Shown: positions 1 to 8,253, counted from the first letter of the stretch. The stretch: 36,001 nucleotides of DNA from an uncultured Clostridia bacterium (GCA_934772445.1 CAKVMJ010000016.1:1-36001), one strand, 5' to 3'. Numbers and translations: made by a program. The notes: generated by a model from the letters alone, not told the origin.

Positions 1-688
1 AAGTTCCTGGATATAAATTCTCTATAGTTACATATTCAGTTTTGTTATTATCAACATATTCTTGAATACTTTTTGAGGCATCAAATTCTTCGCCATCTTT
101 TATTTTATACAAACCATCAATCATAGAATTATCAACAACTTGTGATCCATTCAAAAGCGTGATATTATATCCTGCTTCTTGCGTTCCATAATACAAACTA
201 TTTGCTTGAAGTTTTGAACTAAAAATATTTGATGTGACTCTTAAATTATAATCCTTTGTAGATTCGGCTCTATCTATATTCACATAAGTAGTTGGAGTTT
301 GATGACCTTTATAAGAAGCGGTTAATTCCCAAACACCAGCATCTAAAGTATTATTTTTAGCCTTTGTTTTAAATTCTTCTAATGTTTTTAAAGAAGAACT
401 CTCATCACCTATTCCTTGATAATAAATTGTAATTTCAGCATCTTTTATTTCACTTTCGCTACCATCACTATATTTAGCCACAATTTTAATAGAATCTAAA
501 CCTTTCGTTTGCCCATAAACCTCATCAATCACGAGTTGTGAACCAGGAGATATTGCTCCAACCGACTGATCAAAAACAATGTTTATTGCATTTATTGCTT
601 TTTCACCGCATGCAGTTAAACTAAAAATCCCAAACATTAGAAAGCAAAAAGAGATTATTATGCTTGTTATTGTTTTTCTTTTATTCAT
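1..688 (-). CDS. Lipoprotein, 3' part cut by window edge
   Basis: This reading frame is open from the ATG at 686-688 down to base 2 with no stop, so it is an incomplete gene of at least 229 codons running off the left edge. The N-terminus has two lysine/arginine residues, a hydrophobic stretch and a lipobox ending LTAC-G, so the protein should be secreted and lipid-anchored on the outer face of the membrane. The mature part is polar (runs such as AKYSDGSESEIKD and ELTASYKGHQT) and reads like beta-rich, Ig-like or bacterial surface domains. No enzymatic motif is visible. A GGAGGG ribosome site lies just upstream of the ATG. I do not recognise a specific family; the cell-surface lipoprotein call is firm, the function unknown. 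Confidence 0.8.
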   Translation of the reverse strand, partial: MNKRKTITSIIISFCFLMFGIFSLTACGEKAINAINIVFDQSVGAISPGSQLVIDEVYGQTKGLDSIKIVAKYSDGSESEIKDAEITIYYQGIGDESSSLKTLEEFKTKAKNNTLDAGVWELTASYKGHQTPTTYVNIDRAESTKDYNLRVTSNIFSSKLQANSLYYGTQEAGYNITLLNGSQVVDNSMIDGLYKIKDGEEFDASKSIQEYVDNNKTEYVTIENLYPGT

Positions 689-725
689 TTTCCCTCCGAT
701 ATATTATTATATTTAGAATATTTCC

Positions 726-754
726 ATTATATCATACATAATTTTTTACTCCAA
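726..754 (-). promoter_or_regulatory. Sigma-A-like promoter of the lipoprotein gene
   Basis: Reading the minus strand, TTGGAG (749-754) and TATAAT (726-731) are separated by 17 bases, and TG-A precedes the -10 box (extended -10). The start codon at 688 lies about 38 bases downstream. The remaining 689-1027 gap holds this promoter, the divergent fic promoter and featureless AT-rich sequence. Confidence 0.65.
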
Positions 755-971
755 CTAAATTAGCATAATTACTTACGCTCTCAATATTTTTTATATGAAA
801 CAAACTAAAAAAAATATTAACATTTCAAAATTTATTTAATAAATCAACGGATTTATTTGATTAAATTATTTTAATTCTATATAGCAAAATTATCTTTTTT
901 TACGAATTTTTTATTTTAATAAAAATAGGTTAATTAAGCGTTTTTTATTCTTTAAATACATCAATCCTATA

Positions 972-1000
972 TTGACTAAAACACGATTTTGTGTTATACT
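972..1000 (+). promoter_or_regulatory. Sigma-A-like promoter of fic
   Basis: TTGACT (972-977), a 17-base spacer, and TATACT (995-1000) preceded by TG-T (extended -10). A second TATAAT lies at 1002-1007. A GAGGTG ribosome site at 1017-1022 sets the ATG at 1028. Confidence 0.7.
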
Positions 1001-1027
1001 ATATAATAGTGAAAATGAGGTGAAAAT

Positions 1028-2098
1028 ATGGATAACCCAAAATATATTAGTGAAGAAATTTTGCAATTTGCAAGAGATAGCGAAGAATTAGAAGGTTTTA
1101 CCTATGATTTAAATAACATATCCACAGATTCAGACAACCTTATGAAAGATATTAGCAAAGATGTTGTTGTGGAGTTTTTAAAATGTCCTGATACCAAAAT
1201 TATGGTTGTTAAAAATATCGCTGGAGATTATGAAGTTTTAGCTCATAATTTAGTGGCAAATGAAACCGTTAGAATTAAAGATATGGGTAATCATTTTATG
1301 GCTCTTGTGAGAGTTGGCGAAGAAGTTAACGATTATAAAAAAAGAAAAGAAACCGATCCAAACACTCCGCTTATTAGAAATAATTTCCCAGAAAATTTCC
1401 CAAAAGATTTTGCTGAAAGATTTTCAAATGAATATTCATCAGATTTTATAAAAGAAGTTAATGAACAACTTCTGCTTCATAGATATGGCGAAATTGGTAT
1501 TGGCGATTACAGAACAATAGATTTCACTGGCCGACCAGTTGATGTTATGATAGCAGATAATATTGATGGAAGACTTGTAAATAAAAATATCAAGCTTGAG
1601 AGAAGTGCGAATGGTAATGTTGTTTTGAAAATGAAAGAACTTATAGACTGGGTAAACGATGAAGGATTCAAGGATAACGATCCAGAAAAGATTTTAGAAA
1701 ATGTTGCAAAGTTCCATTCAAGATTTATAGAAATTCACCCATTTAGAGATGGAAATGGAAGAACTGCCCGACTTTTGACAAACTACTTACTAATGGCAAA
1801 AGATATGCCATTAATCAATATTCCAGCAAAAGATAGAAAAGATTATATTGATGCTTTGAATTATTCAATACTTCCGGAAGATGTAAAACTTGATGGCGAT
1901 TATACAGTTTTCTGCGAGAAGATGAGGCATACTTATGGAGATAAAAATGATGAAAACAAGTTCTTCCCTTTAAGAGATTTCTTTGCCGACCATTTGCTTC
2001 CAAATTCAAACGAGCTTGTGGAAGAAATAATAGATTACAAAGGCGGAACAGATTCCAGAAAGATGAGTGCGGAACAAGTTGAAGGTTTTGCAAAATAA
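1028..2098 (+). CDS. Fic family protein, class II (N-terminal inhibitory helix)
   Basis: A 356-residue Fic/DOC-fold enzyme, expected to transfer AMP (or another phosphate-containing group) from a nucleotide to a hydroxyl of a target protein. The catalytic motif HPFRDGNGRTAR is complete at residues 237-248: His237 is the general base, Asp241 the Mg ligand, and GNGR plus the last Arg bind phosphates. An S-x-x-x-E-G motif (S18 to G23) near the N-terminus matches the alpha-inh motif of class II Fic proteins, whose Glu normally blocks productive ATP binding. The gene is monocistronic, between its own promoter and a strong terminator. No antitoxin partner flanks it, which fits self-inhibition. The target cannot be read from sequence. 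The family call is secure; AMPylation is inferred from the motif. Confidence 0.9.
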   Translation: MDNPKYISEEILQFARDSEELEGFTYDLNNISTDSDNLMKDISKDVVVEFLKCPDTKIMVVKNIAGDYEVLAHNLVANETVRIKDMGNHFMALVRVGEEVNDYKKRKETDPNTPLIRNNFPENFPKDFAERFSNEYSSDFIKEVNEQLLLHRYGEIGIGDYRTIDFTGRPVDVMIADNIDGRLVNKNIKLERSANGNVVLKMKELIDWVNDEGFKDNDPEKILENVAKFHSRFIEIHPFRDGNGRTARLLTNYLLMAKDMPLINIPAKDRKDYIDALNYSILPEDVKLDGDYTVFCEKMRHTYGDKNDENKFFPLRDFFADHLLPNSNELVEEIIDYKGGTDSRKMSAEQVEGFAK

Positions 2099-2102
2099 AG
2101 TT

Positions 2103-2136
2103 AAAAAATTAGAGTTTGGAATAACTCTAATTTTTT
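2103..2136. terminator. Bidirectional rho-independent terminator (fic / rlmD)
   Basis: A-run plus ATTAGAGTT pairs with AACTCTAAT plus T-run around a short loop. It lies between the convergent ends of fic and the methyltransferase gene and works in both directions. Confidence 0.85.
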
Positions 2137-2145
2137 ATTTTTTTA

Positions 2146-3468
2146 TTATTTTATTTTATTTAAAACTACCAAAGTTTCAACATTGCAAGTGTTTGCAAAC
2201 ATATCAAAGGCTTTTATTTTTTTTATTTGATATTTAGATTTTAACAAATTTATATCTCTTGAAAGCGTGGTTAAACCACAAGCAATATATACAATTTTTT
2301 CTATGTTATTTTTCAATATCAAATCTATTAATTTATTATCAACACCAGCTTTTGGAGGATCTAAAATAATGGTATAATTTTTATCACTACTTTGTAAAAT
2401 TTTAGGTAAAACTTTTCCACAATCTCCACATATATTTGTTAGATTTTTTATATTGTTTTTTGCTTTTAATTTATCTGCATCTTCCGATGCCGATTTATTA
2501 ATTTCAATACCTATCACACTACTACAATTTTTAGCAACTATACCGCTTAAAAGTCCTGCTCCAGAATATGCATTTATAACATTTTCGTTATCAATTTCTA
2601 ATAGAACATCTTTATATAATTTTTCTGCAACTTTATCATTAACTTGCATAAATGAATATGGATTAATTGAATATCTTAAACCAAATTTTTCATCTTCAAT
2701 ATTCTTATCTCCACCTATGAATTTAAAATCATTTGAATAAATATCTGATGTTTTAAATTTGTTTATATTAAGCCATAATCCAAATTTTGCATAACTCTTT
2801 TGAATAGTAGTTAATAATCCTAATAATTCTTTTGAAATATCCATTGAAGAAACAACGCAAATTATTGGAATATTATTTAGTGTTCTAATTGTTAGATATT
2901 TAATTTGCCCTTCTTTTTTTATAAAATCGTAAGCCGAAAAATTTGAATTTTCAAAATAATTTTTGCAAATTTTAAATGCCTTATTTATCTCATCATTAGC
3001 AATCAAACAAGAATCTATTTCAATCACATTATGTGTATTTTCTTCAAACATTCCAAACGAAATTTTACCATCTTTTTGCAATGCTTCGAATACCATTTTA
3101 TTTCTATAATTAAATCTATCGCTCTTTTCAATTTCTTCAATTTGTATATCTAATTTTGCAATTTTTTTAAATGTATCTTTAATTAAATTTTTCTTAAATT
3201 CTAAAGTTTTTTCATAAGGTAAATTTAAAAAATTACAACCCCCACATTTTGAAAAATACGAACACTCACTCTCTATTCTTTCATTAGATTTTTTTATTAT
3301 ATTTTCAAGCTTACAAAATATGAGATTATTCTTTTCTCGAATAATTCTTGCTTCCACAGTTTCATCTTTTAATGCTTTAGGTACGAAAAAAACTTTGCCT
3401 TCTTGCTTTGCAATTCCTTCCCCATTTATTCCTAAATCACCAATATCTAATATAATATTTTTTCCCAT
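2146..3468 (-). CDS. rlmD: 23S rRNA (uracil-5-)-methyltransferase, RlmD/RumA type
   Basis: A 440-residue SAM-dependent RNA m5U methyltransferase. Residues 1-60 form a TRAM-like RNA-binding barrel. Cys69, Cys75, Cys78 and Cys154 match the four [4Fe-4S] ligands of E. coli RumA in spacing. The methyltransferase domain shows the SAM loop NAYSGAGLLSG (299-309), Gln275 in FMQVN, DPPKAG at 370-375, nucleophile Cys397 (in ACG rather than the usual SCN) and base Glu431 near the C-terminus. The family includes RlmD (U1939), RlmCD and RlmC; with this FeS motif RlmD or Gram-positive RlmCD activity is likely, and paralogues cannot be separated here. The ATG has no visible Shine-Dalgarno sequence, and a TAATAT box ends only about six bases upstream, suggesting leaderless translation. 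Confidence 0.88.
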   Translation of the reverse strand: MGKNIILDIGDLGINGEGIAKQEGKVFFVPKALKDETVEARIIREKNNLIFCKLENIIKKSNERIESECSYFSKCGGCNFLNLPYEKTLEFKKNLIKDTFKKIAKLDIQIEEIEKSDRFNYRNKMVFEALQKDGKISFGMFEENTHNVIEIDSCLIANDEINKAFKICKNYFENSNFSAYDFIKKEGQIKYLTIRTLNNIPIICVVSSMDISKELLGLLTTIQKSYAKFGLWLNINKFKTSDIYSNDFKFIGGDKNIEDEKFGLRYSINPYSFMQVNDKVAEKLYKDVLLEIDNENVINAYSGAGLLSGIVAKNCSSVIGIEINKSASEDADKLKAKNNIKNLTNICGDCGKVLPKILQSSDKNYTIILDPPKAGVDNKLIDLILKNNIEKIVYIACGLTTLSRDINLLKSKYQIKKIKAFDMFANTCNVETLVVLNKIK

Positions 3469-3588
3469 ACTTTTATATTAACATTTTTTAATACAAATTC
3501 AAATATAATAATTAAAAAATTATTAAGTTTTTATTTTTAATAATCTTGCAAATGATATATAATAAAATTATCAAAAAGGAGAAACATT

Positions 3589-4368
3589 ATGAATATAGCA
3601 GTTGTAACTGGTGCATCTTCTGGTATGGGCAGAGAGTTTGTTAGAATTTTAGATGATTATGGTTTTGATGAAATTTGGGGACTTGCTCTTGAAGAAGATA
3701 AATTAGAAGAAGTTAAAAAAGAAACAAAAACAAAATTTAGATACTTTGCTGTTGATTTAACAAATTTTGAGAGTATTGAAAGTTATAATGAAGCATTAAA
3801 GAAAAATAAACCAAATATTTTATGGTTAGTAAATTGTAGCGGATTTTGCAAGTTTGGAAGATTTGATGAAATTCCAATTAAAAGTTCAAGCGCTATGATA
3901 GATTTAAACTGTAAAGCGTTAGTTCAAATGACTGAGTTATCTTTACCTTATATGACAAAAGGTGGAAGAATAATTGAAATTGCATCAATGGCTGGGCTTC
4001 AACCAACACCATATATGAGTGTTTATGGTGCATCAAAAGCCTTTGTTTTGAGTTATTCAAGAGCATTGAATAGAGAACTTAAAGTTAAAAAGATTAGCGT
4101 AACTTGCGTATGCCCTTTATGGACAAACACAAATTTCCAAAAAGTTGCTAGAGAAAACACAGCTAGTGCGGTAACATATTTCTCAACATCTTACGATCCT
4201 AAAAAAGTTATTGCAAAAGCCGTTAAAGATGCAAAGAAAAGAAAAGAGATTTCTATCTATGGCACAAAAGCAAATTTTCAAAAATTCTTAGTTAAGATTT
4301 TACCTCATAGATGGGTTTTAAATATTTGGTGCAGGCAACAAAAAGCTAAACAAAAATATAAAGATTAA
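3589..4368 (+). CDS. SDR-family oxidoreductase
   Basis: A 259-residue classical short-chain dehydrogenase/reductase. The nucleotide-binding TGASSGMG is at residues 7-14, NCSG (82-85) stands in for the NNAG motif, Ser133 and the catalytic pair Tyr146/Lys150 (YGASK) are present, and ICP-like CPLWTNT follows. The substrate is unknown; the DltE/YqjQ-like short-chain reductases are the closest type I recognise. The C-terminus is basic (KAKQKYK). The start is set by AAGGAG about six bases upstream of the ATG, and a TATAAT box lies at 3558-3563 with a weak -35. It is a single gene between a divergent methyltransferase and its own terminator. A second, different SDR lies at 22304-23131. Confidence 0.87.
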   Translation: MNIAVVTGASSGMGREFVRILDDYGFDEIWGLALEEDKLEEVKKETKTKFRYFAVDLTNFESIESYNEALKKNKPNILWLVNCSGFCKFGRFDEIPIKSSSAMIDLNCKALVQMTELSLPYMTKGGRIIEIASMAGLQPTPYMSVYGASKAFVLSYSRALNRELKVKKISVTCVCPLWTNTNFQKVARENTASAVTYFSTSYDPKKVIAKAVKDAKKRKEISIYGTKANFQKFLVKILPHRWVLNIWCRQQKAKQKYKD

Positions 4369-4375
4369 TTTTTAA

Positions 4376-4407
4376 AATTCCCCAAGTTTTTTTTGGGGAT
4401 TTTTTTA
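4376..4407 (+). terminator. Rho-independent terminator after SDR gene
   Basis: CCCCAA pairs with TTGGGG across a T-rich loop, with a following T-run, eight bases after the stop codon. Confidence 0.85.
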
Positions 4408-4459
4408 TAGATATATTAATATAATAATTGTAAATTTTTAATAATAATATAATAAATTG

Positions 4460-4489
4460 TTTACATTCTTGATTTTTTTTTGATATAAT
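4460..4489 (+). promoter_or_regulatory. Promoter of the zinc-ribbon membrane operon
   Basis: TTTACA (4460-4465), an 18-base spacer, and TATAAT (4484-4489) preceded by TG-A. The ribosome site AAGGAGA follows and sets the ATG at 4518. Confidence 0.65.
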
Positions 4490-4517
4490 CAAGTTATTAA
4501 AAATATAAGGAGATAAA

Positions 4518-5654
4518 ATGGGATTATTTAGAAGAATTAGCAAACAATTACTTGCTGTTGTGGAATGGAAAGATTCCTCAAAAGATACAATCGTTTATAG
4601 ATATCCTCTAACTGAAAGAGATGAACTTATGAATAGTTCAACTTTGGTTGTTAGAGAATCTCAATGTGCAGTATTTGTGCATAAGGGAGAAATTGCAGAT
4701 GTTTTTGGCCCAGGTACTTATAAACTTTCAACTGAAAACATTCCTTTCTTAACAAAACTTTTATCTTTGCCAACTGGATTTAATTCAAGAATTAAGGCTG
4801 AGATTTATTTTGTTAACACAAAGCAATTCACAGGTCAAAAATGGGGTACTCAAAACCCAATTATGATGAGAGATGCAGATTATGGTACTGTAAGACTTAG
4901 AGGCTTTGGTATCTACTCATTCAAAGTTGAAGATGCTAAAACATTTATGAAAGAAATGTTTGGTACAAATGAAATTTATAAAGTATATGATGTTGCATCA
5001 CAGTTAAAACCATTACTTATTCAAGGTTTAACAGATGCTATTGCTGAAAGTAAAATTTCTGCAATAGATTTAGCTGCAAATTATAGAGAATTTTCTAAAG
5101 AGATTACTGAAGAAGTTAATAAAGAATTTAATCCTTTTGGTTTAAAACTTTGCTCTATGACTATTGAAAATATCTCTCTTCCAGAAGAAGTTGAAAAAGC
5201 TCTTGATGAAAGAACTAAATTGGGTGTTCTTGATGGTAAGATTGGTAGCTACACTAGAATTAAAGCTGCAGATGCTATCGGCGATGCTGCAAAAAATCCA
5301 AACGGAAATAATTTAGCAGGATTAGGCGTTGGTCTTGGTGCTGGTGCTGGTCTTAGCCAAGTATTTGCAAACAACCTAAATTTCAATGATGAAGAGAAAA
5401 GAGAAAAGAAAGCAGATAATAAAGTAACTTGTGTTAAATGCGGTGCGGAAATGAGCAAAAGAGCTAAGTTCTGCCCTGAATGTGGTGCTAGCCAAGGTGT
5501 TATTTGCCCTAAATGTAAAGAAACAAACTCAGCAAACGCTAAATTCTGCGTTAATTGTGGAGAAAAATTAACAAAAGTTAAAGCTTGCCCTAAATGCGGT
5601 AAAGAAGTTAAGTCAGGAGCTAAATTCTGCCCTGATTGCGGAACTAAACTATAA
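4518..5654 (+). CDS. YdjI-like SPFH/virion-core protein with three C-terminal zinc ribbons
   Basis: 378 residues. Residues 1 to about 250 match the SPFH-type 'virion core' family represented by B. subtilis YdjI (MGLF-RRISKQLLAVVEW start, GPGTYKLST at 65-72, LRGFGIYSF at 127-135). A glycine/alanine-rich linker follows (about 265-282). Three consecutive CxxC...CxxC zinc ribbons come next: Cys305/308/319/322, Cys330/333/344/347 and Cys357/360/371/374. In B. subtilis YdjI sits in the pspA-ydjGHI operon and helps hold the PspA homologue YdjF at the membrane. Here the next gene resembles YdjG and starts three bases after this stop, but no PspA-like gene is adjacent. A membrane-associated scaffold or stress role is inferred. 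The ribbons probably mediate protein contacts, not DNA binding. Confidence 0.85.
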   Translation: MGLFRRISKQLLAVVEWKDSSKDTIVYRYPLTERDELMNSSTLVVRESQCAVFVHKGEIADVFGPGTYKLSTENIPFLTKLLSLPTGFNSRIKAEIYFVNTKQFTGQKWGTQNPIMMRDADYGTVRLRGFGIYSFKVEDAKTFMKEMFGTNEIYKVYDVASQLKPLLIQGLTDAIAESKISAIDLAANYREFSKEITEEVNKEFNPFGLKLCSMTIENISLPEEVEKALDERTKLGVLDGKIGSYTRIKAADAIGDAAKNPNGNNLAGLGVGLGAGAGLSQVFANNLNFNDEEKREKKADNKVTCVKCGAEMSKRAKFCPECGASQGVICPKCKETNSANAKFCVNCGEKLTKVKACPKCGKEVKSGAKFCPDCGTKL

Positions 5655-5656
5655 CT

Positions 5657-6757
5657 ATGGAAAAAAAATTAAAATATAAACAAAGAAAATGTGAATCTTG
5701 CGGTTCTAATTTAATATACTCACCTTCTCTTGATGCTCTTTATTGTAAAAATTGTGGTAATCACTACGATATTGAAAATAGCAAAGAGTTTGAGAAACAC
5801 GATTTTGATGATAAATTAACAACTAAAAAAGAAGTTAAGGAATGGTCGGAATTAAATAAGGTTATGCAATGTAAGAACTGCGGAGCTCAAATAATATTGG
5901 ATAAACTTGAATTTGCAAAAGAATGTCAATATTGTGGAAGTCCCGTGGTTTCTGAAATTGATGAATTACCGGGAATTAAACCTGATGCTGTAATACCTTT
6001 CAAGTTTGATGGTGTGGAAGCAGTAAAGAAATTCAAGGTTGGCGTTAGAAAAAAATGGTTCTTACCAAACGATTTTAAAAAGAATTTACCAAAAAGCGAA
6101 ATGGTTGGTACTTATATCCCCTGCTTTGGGTTTGATACAAATACCAATAGTTCTTATTCAGGAATATTTGCTTACACTGTAAGTTATAGAGATTCTGATG
6201 GACATCGCCAAACAAGAGAAGAAACTAAGTTTGTTAGCGGTACGCACCAACAAAACTTTCTTAATCTTTTAATAGAATCTAGCGCTCATATAAACGATAT
6301 GGATTTAACAGATATAAAACCATATAATATGAATGAAGCTAGAAAATTTAACCAAGATTATTTAAAAGGCTACACAGTTGAACACTACCAAGATGATGTG
6401 AATGTTTGTTTCGATTTGGCAAAAGCAAAAATAACATCTCAAATTAAAAGCAGACTTCCTTCAAAACACGGCTGTACGAGAATAGTTTCAATTAACTTAC
6501 ATACAAATTACGATGCAAAGAAATATTGTTATTATCTATTGCCAACATACAACTTTATGTATAAATATAAAGATAAGTCGTATAACACTCTTATGAATGG
6601 CCAAACAGGAAAAGTTGGAAGCAATGTACCTCGTTCTAAAGTTAAGATAACTTTGTTTGTTTTAATGTTAGTTTTAATCTTTTTAGGAATAATAGCGTTA
6701 GCATATTTCTTTGGAGATACCCCTGAAACTGAAGTTTCAGATTTTACTAATTTTTAA
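5657..6757 (+). CDS. YdjG-like zinc-ribbon membrane protein
   Basis: 366 residues beginning three bases after the upstream stop, so translation is probably coupled. Two TFIIB-like zinc ribbons occur: Cys12/15/30/33 and Cys72/75/90/93. A cytosolic domain of about 230 residues follows (with IPCFGFD at 154-160 and aromatic-rich segments), then one transmembrane helix at about 330-352 and a short acidic tail. This is the architecture of B. subtilis YdjG, often annotated as TFIIB-type zinc-ribbon or primosome-like protein; it carries no helicase motifs. In B. subtilis YdjG is a membrane partner of the PspA/YdjF system. Function here is inferred from that pairing with the YdjI-like gene. Confidence 0.8.
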   Translation: MEKKLKYKQRKCESCGSNLIYSPSLDALYCKNCGNHYDIENSKEFEKHDFDDKLTTKKEVKEWSELNKVMQCKNCGAQIILDKLEFAKECQYCGSPVVSEIDELPGIKPDAVIPFKFDGVEAVKKFKVGVRKKWFLPNDFKKNLPKSEMVGTYIPCFGFDTNTNSSYSGIFAYTVSYRDSDGHRQTREETKFVSGTHQQNFLNLLIESSAHINDMDLTDIKPYNMNEARKFNQDYLKGYTVEHYQDDVNVCFDLAKAKITSQIKSRLPSKHGCTRIVSINLHTNYDAKKYCYYLLPTYNFMYKYKDKSYNTLMNGQTGKVGSNVPRSKVKITLFVLMLVLIFLGIIALAYFFGDTPETEVSDFTNF

Positions 6758-6768
6758 AGGAGAATTTT

Positions 6769-7239
6769 ATGGAAAATAAACCAGTGTATAAAGAATTACA
6801 AATCGGCAAAAAGCATTTAACTGCATTTAGCTTAATTTTTATGGTTTTATCATTAATAGCAATTGTTGGCTCTATAGTTTTATTCGTTTGCTCATCTATA
6901 AACTTAGCAAATGAAGAAAAAACTAAGTTTGTTATTTGCTTAGTGTTTGCTATTATTTTAGGCATATTAGGTCTTGCCGGATTTATATTCTCTATTGTTT
7001 CATTCTTTATATCAAGAGCAATGATTAATACCGATGGTAGCGTTAAAGATGGAAATAGAGCAATGGGAAAAGGAAATGTTAACCTATGCCCTAAATGCGG
7101 AAGAGTTTTAAAAGATGGCGAAAACTTCTGTAGTGCTTGCGGAGAAGCAGTTGATACAGAAAACAAATGCCCTAAATGTGGAAAAGAAAACACTAAAGAA
7201 GCTGAATTTTGCAGTAAATGCGGAACTAAACTAAAATAA
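6769..7239 (+). CDS. Two-TM protein with double zinc ribbon
   Basis: 156 residues, 11 bases after the upstream gene, with ribosome site AAAGGAG. Two long hydrophobic segments (about 18-44 and 54-82) form a hairpin in the membrane. A cytosolic tail carries two zinc ribbons, Cys107/110/121/124 and Cys134/137/148/151, close in style to those of the first gene of this operon. It sits in the position of ydjH in the B. subtilis operon, but its sequence is much shorter and I cannot claim orthology. A plausible role is a membrane anchor that interacts with the other two zinc-ribbon proteins. Confidence 0.75.
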   Translation: MENKPVYKELQIGKKHLTAFSLIFMVLSLIAIVGSIVLFVCSSINLANEEKTKFVICLVFAIILGILGLAGFIFSIVSFFISRAMINTDGSVKDGNRAMGKGNVNLCPKCGRVLKDGENFCSACGEAVDTENKCPKCGKENTKEAEFCSKCGTKLK

Positions 7240-7242
7240 ATA

Positions 7243-7269
7243 AAATAGGTGCAATTTATGCACCTATTT
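7243..7269. terminator. 11-bp hairpin between operon end and tRNA
   Basis: AAATAGGTGCA and TGCACCTATTT form a perfect 11-bp stem with a five-base loop directly after the stop codon. The T-tail is poor, and the tRNA starts two bases later. It may be a weak terminator or a processing signal separating mRNA from tRNA. Confidence 0.5.
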
Positions 7270-7271
7270 AC

Positions 7272-7347
7272 GCTGATATGGCTCAGTTGGTAGAGCAATT
7301 GATTCGTAATCAATAGGTCGCCGGTTCAAATCCGGCTATCAGCTCCA
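7272..7347 (+). tRNA. tRNA-Thr(CGT)
   Basis: A 76-base cloverleaf. The acceptor stem is GCTGATA/TATCAGC, the D-arm is GCTC/GAGC, and the anticodon stem ATTGA/TCAAT has loop TTCGTAA (anticodon CGT at 7305-7307, reading ACG). The T-arm GCCGG/CCGGC carries the TTCAAAT loop, the discriminator is T, and CCA is encoded at 7345-7347. Confidence 0.95.
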
Positions 7348-7350
7348 AAA

Positions 7351-7380
7351 CCCCTAAATTTCTAGGGATTTTTTATTTTT
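7351..7380 (+). terminator. Terminator after tRNA-Thr
   Basis: CCCTA pairs with TAGGG around AATTTC, followed by a T-rich run, starting a few bases after the CCA end. Confidence 0.75.
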
Positions 7381-7413
7381 ATCCCCATAAATAACTTAAT
7401 CTAAAATTAATCA

Positions 7414-7448
7414 ACAAAAAAATAACCACCTAGTGATAGGTGGCTATT
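7414..7448 (-). terminator. Terminator of the 7485-8054 gene
   Basis: On the minus strand AATAGCCACCTA pairs with TAGGTGGTTATT (one G-U pair) around a four-base loop and is followed by seven Ts. The G-U pair only works on the minus strand, which fixes the direction. Confidence 0.85.
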
Positions 7449-7484
7449 TATTTTAGATTGTTTTTTTATATTAAATTCAATATT

Positions 7485-8054
7485 CTATCTTCCTAGAATA
7501 TCATCTTCCATATTAGCAAGTGATTTGGCATTTTCTTCTTCTATTTTTTCAATTTTATCTGATAATAACATAGCTTTTGCATTTTTTTCCAAATCATTAA
7601 AATACATATAAGGACCTTCAGCCTCAGCCTGAACTTTCAATCTGAAATTTTCAATTTTTTCTTCAGTTTCTTGCTCAATCCTATGCTTATTATTTATTGC
7701 ATATTCCAAAAGAGGTTCTGCGTATTCTTGTCCATAAGTTTGAGATAAGTATCCAATCCAATCGCCTGTGAAATCTTTATCTATATAAGTTTCCGAGCCA
7801 CTGCCCATAACATCTATTTTATCTCTAAATGTAATAAACTTAAAATTATTAACAAAAACTTCCAAATTACATTCATCTCCCCGCCTATTGATAAAAGACA
7901 TATTTGGGCGATGAAAAATATTTTTTGTAAAATCCTCTATTTTTGCTTCTCTTTTTTGTCCCGACATTCTATCGTAAACTTCATATTTCCATTCCGTACA
8001 ACCTTGTTCCAATAAAAAGTCGTGTATGTTTTCTAATGTGTAGATTGTTTTCAT
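7485..8054 (-). CDS. Hypothetical protein, acidic with helical C-terminus
   Basis: 189 residues that I do not recognise. The N-terminal two thirds are mixed alpha/beta with aromatic residues (TEWKYEVYDRMSG, FKFITFRDKIDV). The last 55 residues, rich in Glu/Lys/Ala, look like a coiled coil. There is no signal peptide or membrane segment, so it should be cytosolic. A strong GGAGGAG ribosome site six bases before the ATG and a good promoter and terminator on the same strand show that it is a real, independently transcribed gene. The absence of any known domain suggests a lineage-specific gene. Confidence 0.75.
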   Translation of the reverse strand: MKTIYTLENIHDFLLEQGCTEWKYEVYDRMSGQKREAKIEDFTKNIFHRPNMSFINRRGDECNLEVFVNNFKFITFRDKIDVMGSGSETYIDKDFTGDWIGYLSQTYGQEYAEPLLEYAINNKHRIEQETEEKIENFRLKVQAEAEGPYMYFNDLEKNAKAMLLSDKIEKIEEENAKSLANMEDDILGR

Positions 8055-8079
8055 AATCTCCTCCTATAAAAGTATAAGC

Positions 8080-8108
8080 AGTATAACATAGTCTAGATTT
8101 TAATACAA
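8080..8108 (-). promoter_or_regulatory. Promoter of the 7485-8054 gene
   Basis: On the minus strand TTGTAT (8103-8108), a 17-base spacer, and TATACT (8080-8085) preceded by TG-T. Confidence 0.65.
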
Positions 8109-8224
8109 TAGCAAATTTAAGATTTACTATTAATATCCATTCCCTATCTTCAAAATTTATTTATTATATAAATAATTTTTAACAATCGTTTATCTTATCT
8201 TCAGCAAATCTTTTAAAATGAGTA

Positions 8225-8253
8225 TTTACAAAAAAGGAACAATATGCTATATT
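8225..8253 (+). promoter_or_regulatory. Promoter of the 8277-8738 gene
   Basis: TTTACA (8225-8230), a 17-base spacer, and TATATT (8248-8253) preceded by TG-C. AAAGGAG at 8264-8270 sets the ATG at 8277. Confidence 0.65.

Noticed and set aside
1815..2093. Minus-strand open frame inside fic
   Set aside because: It lies opposite the conserved Fic motif region, has no ribosome site and encodes no recognisable domain.
4346..4543. 65-codon minus-strand frame across the ydjI promoter
   Set aside because: It covers a terminator, a promoter and the start of the next gene; its hydrophobic/Asn-rich sequence is a by-product of AT-rich DNA.
6747..7313. 188-codon minus-strand frame opposite the zinc-ribbon gene and tRNA
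   Set aside because: It spans the tRNA and a hairpin and mirrors the codons of the real zinc-ribbon protein.
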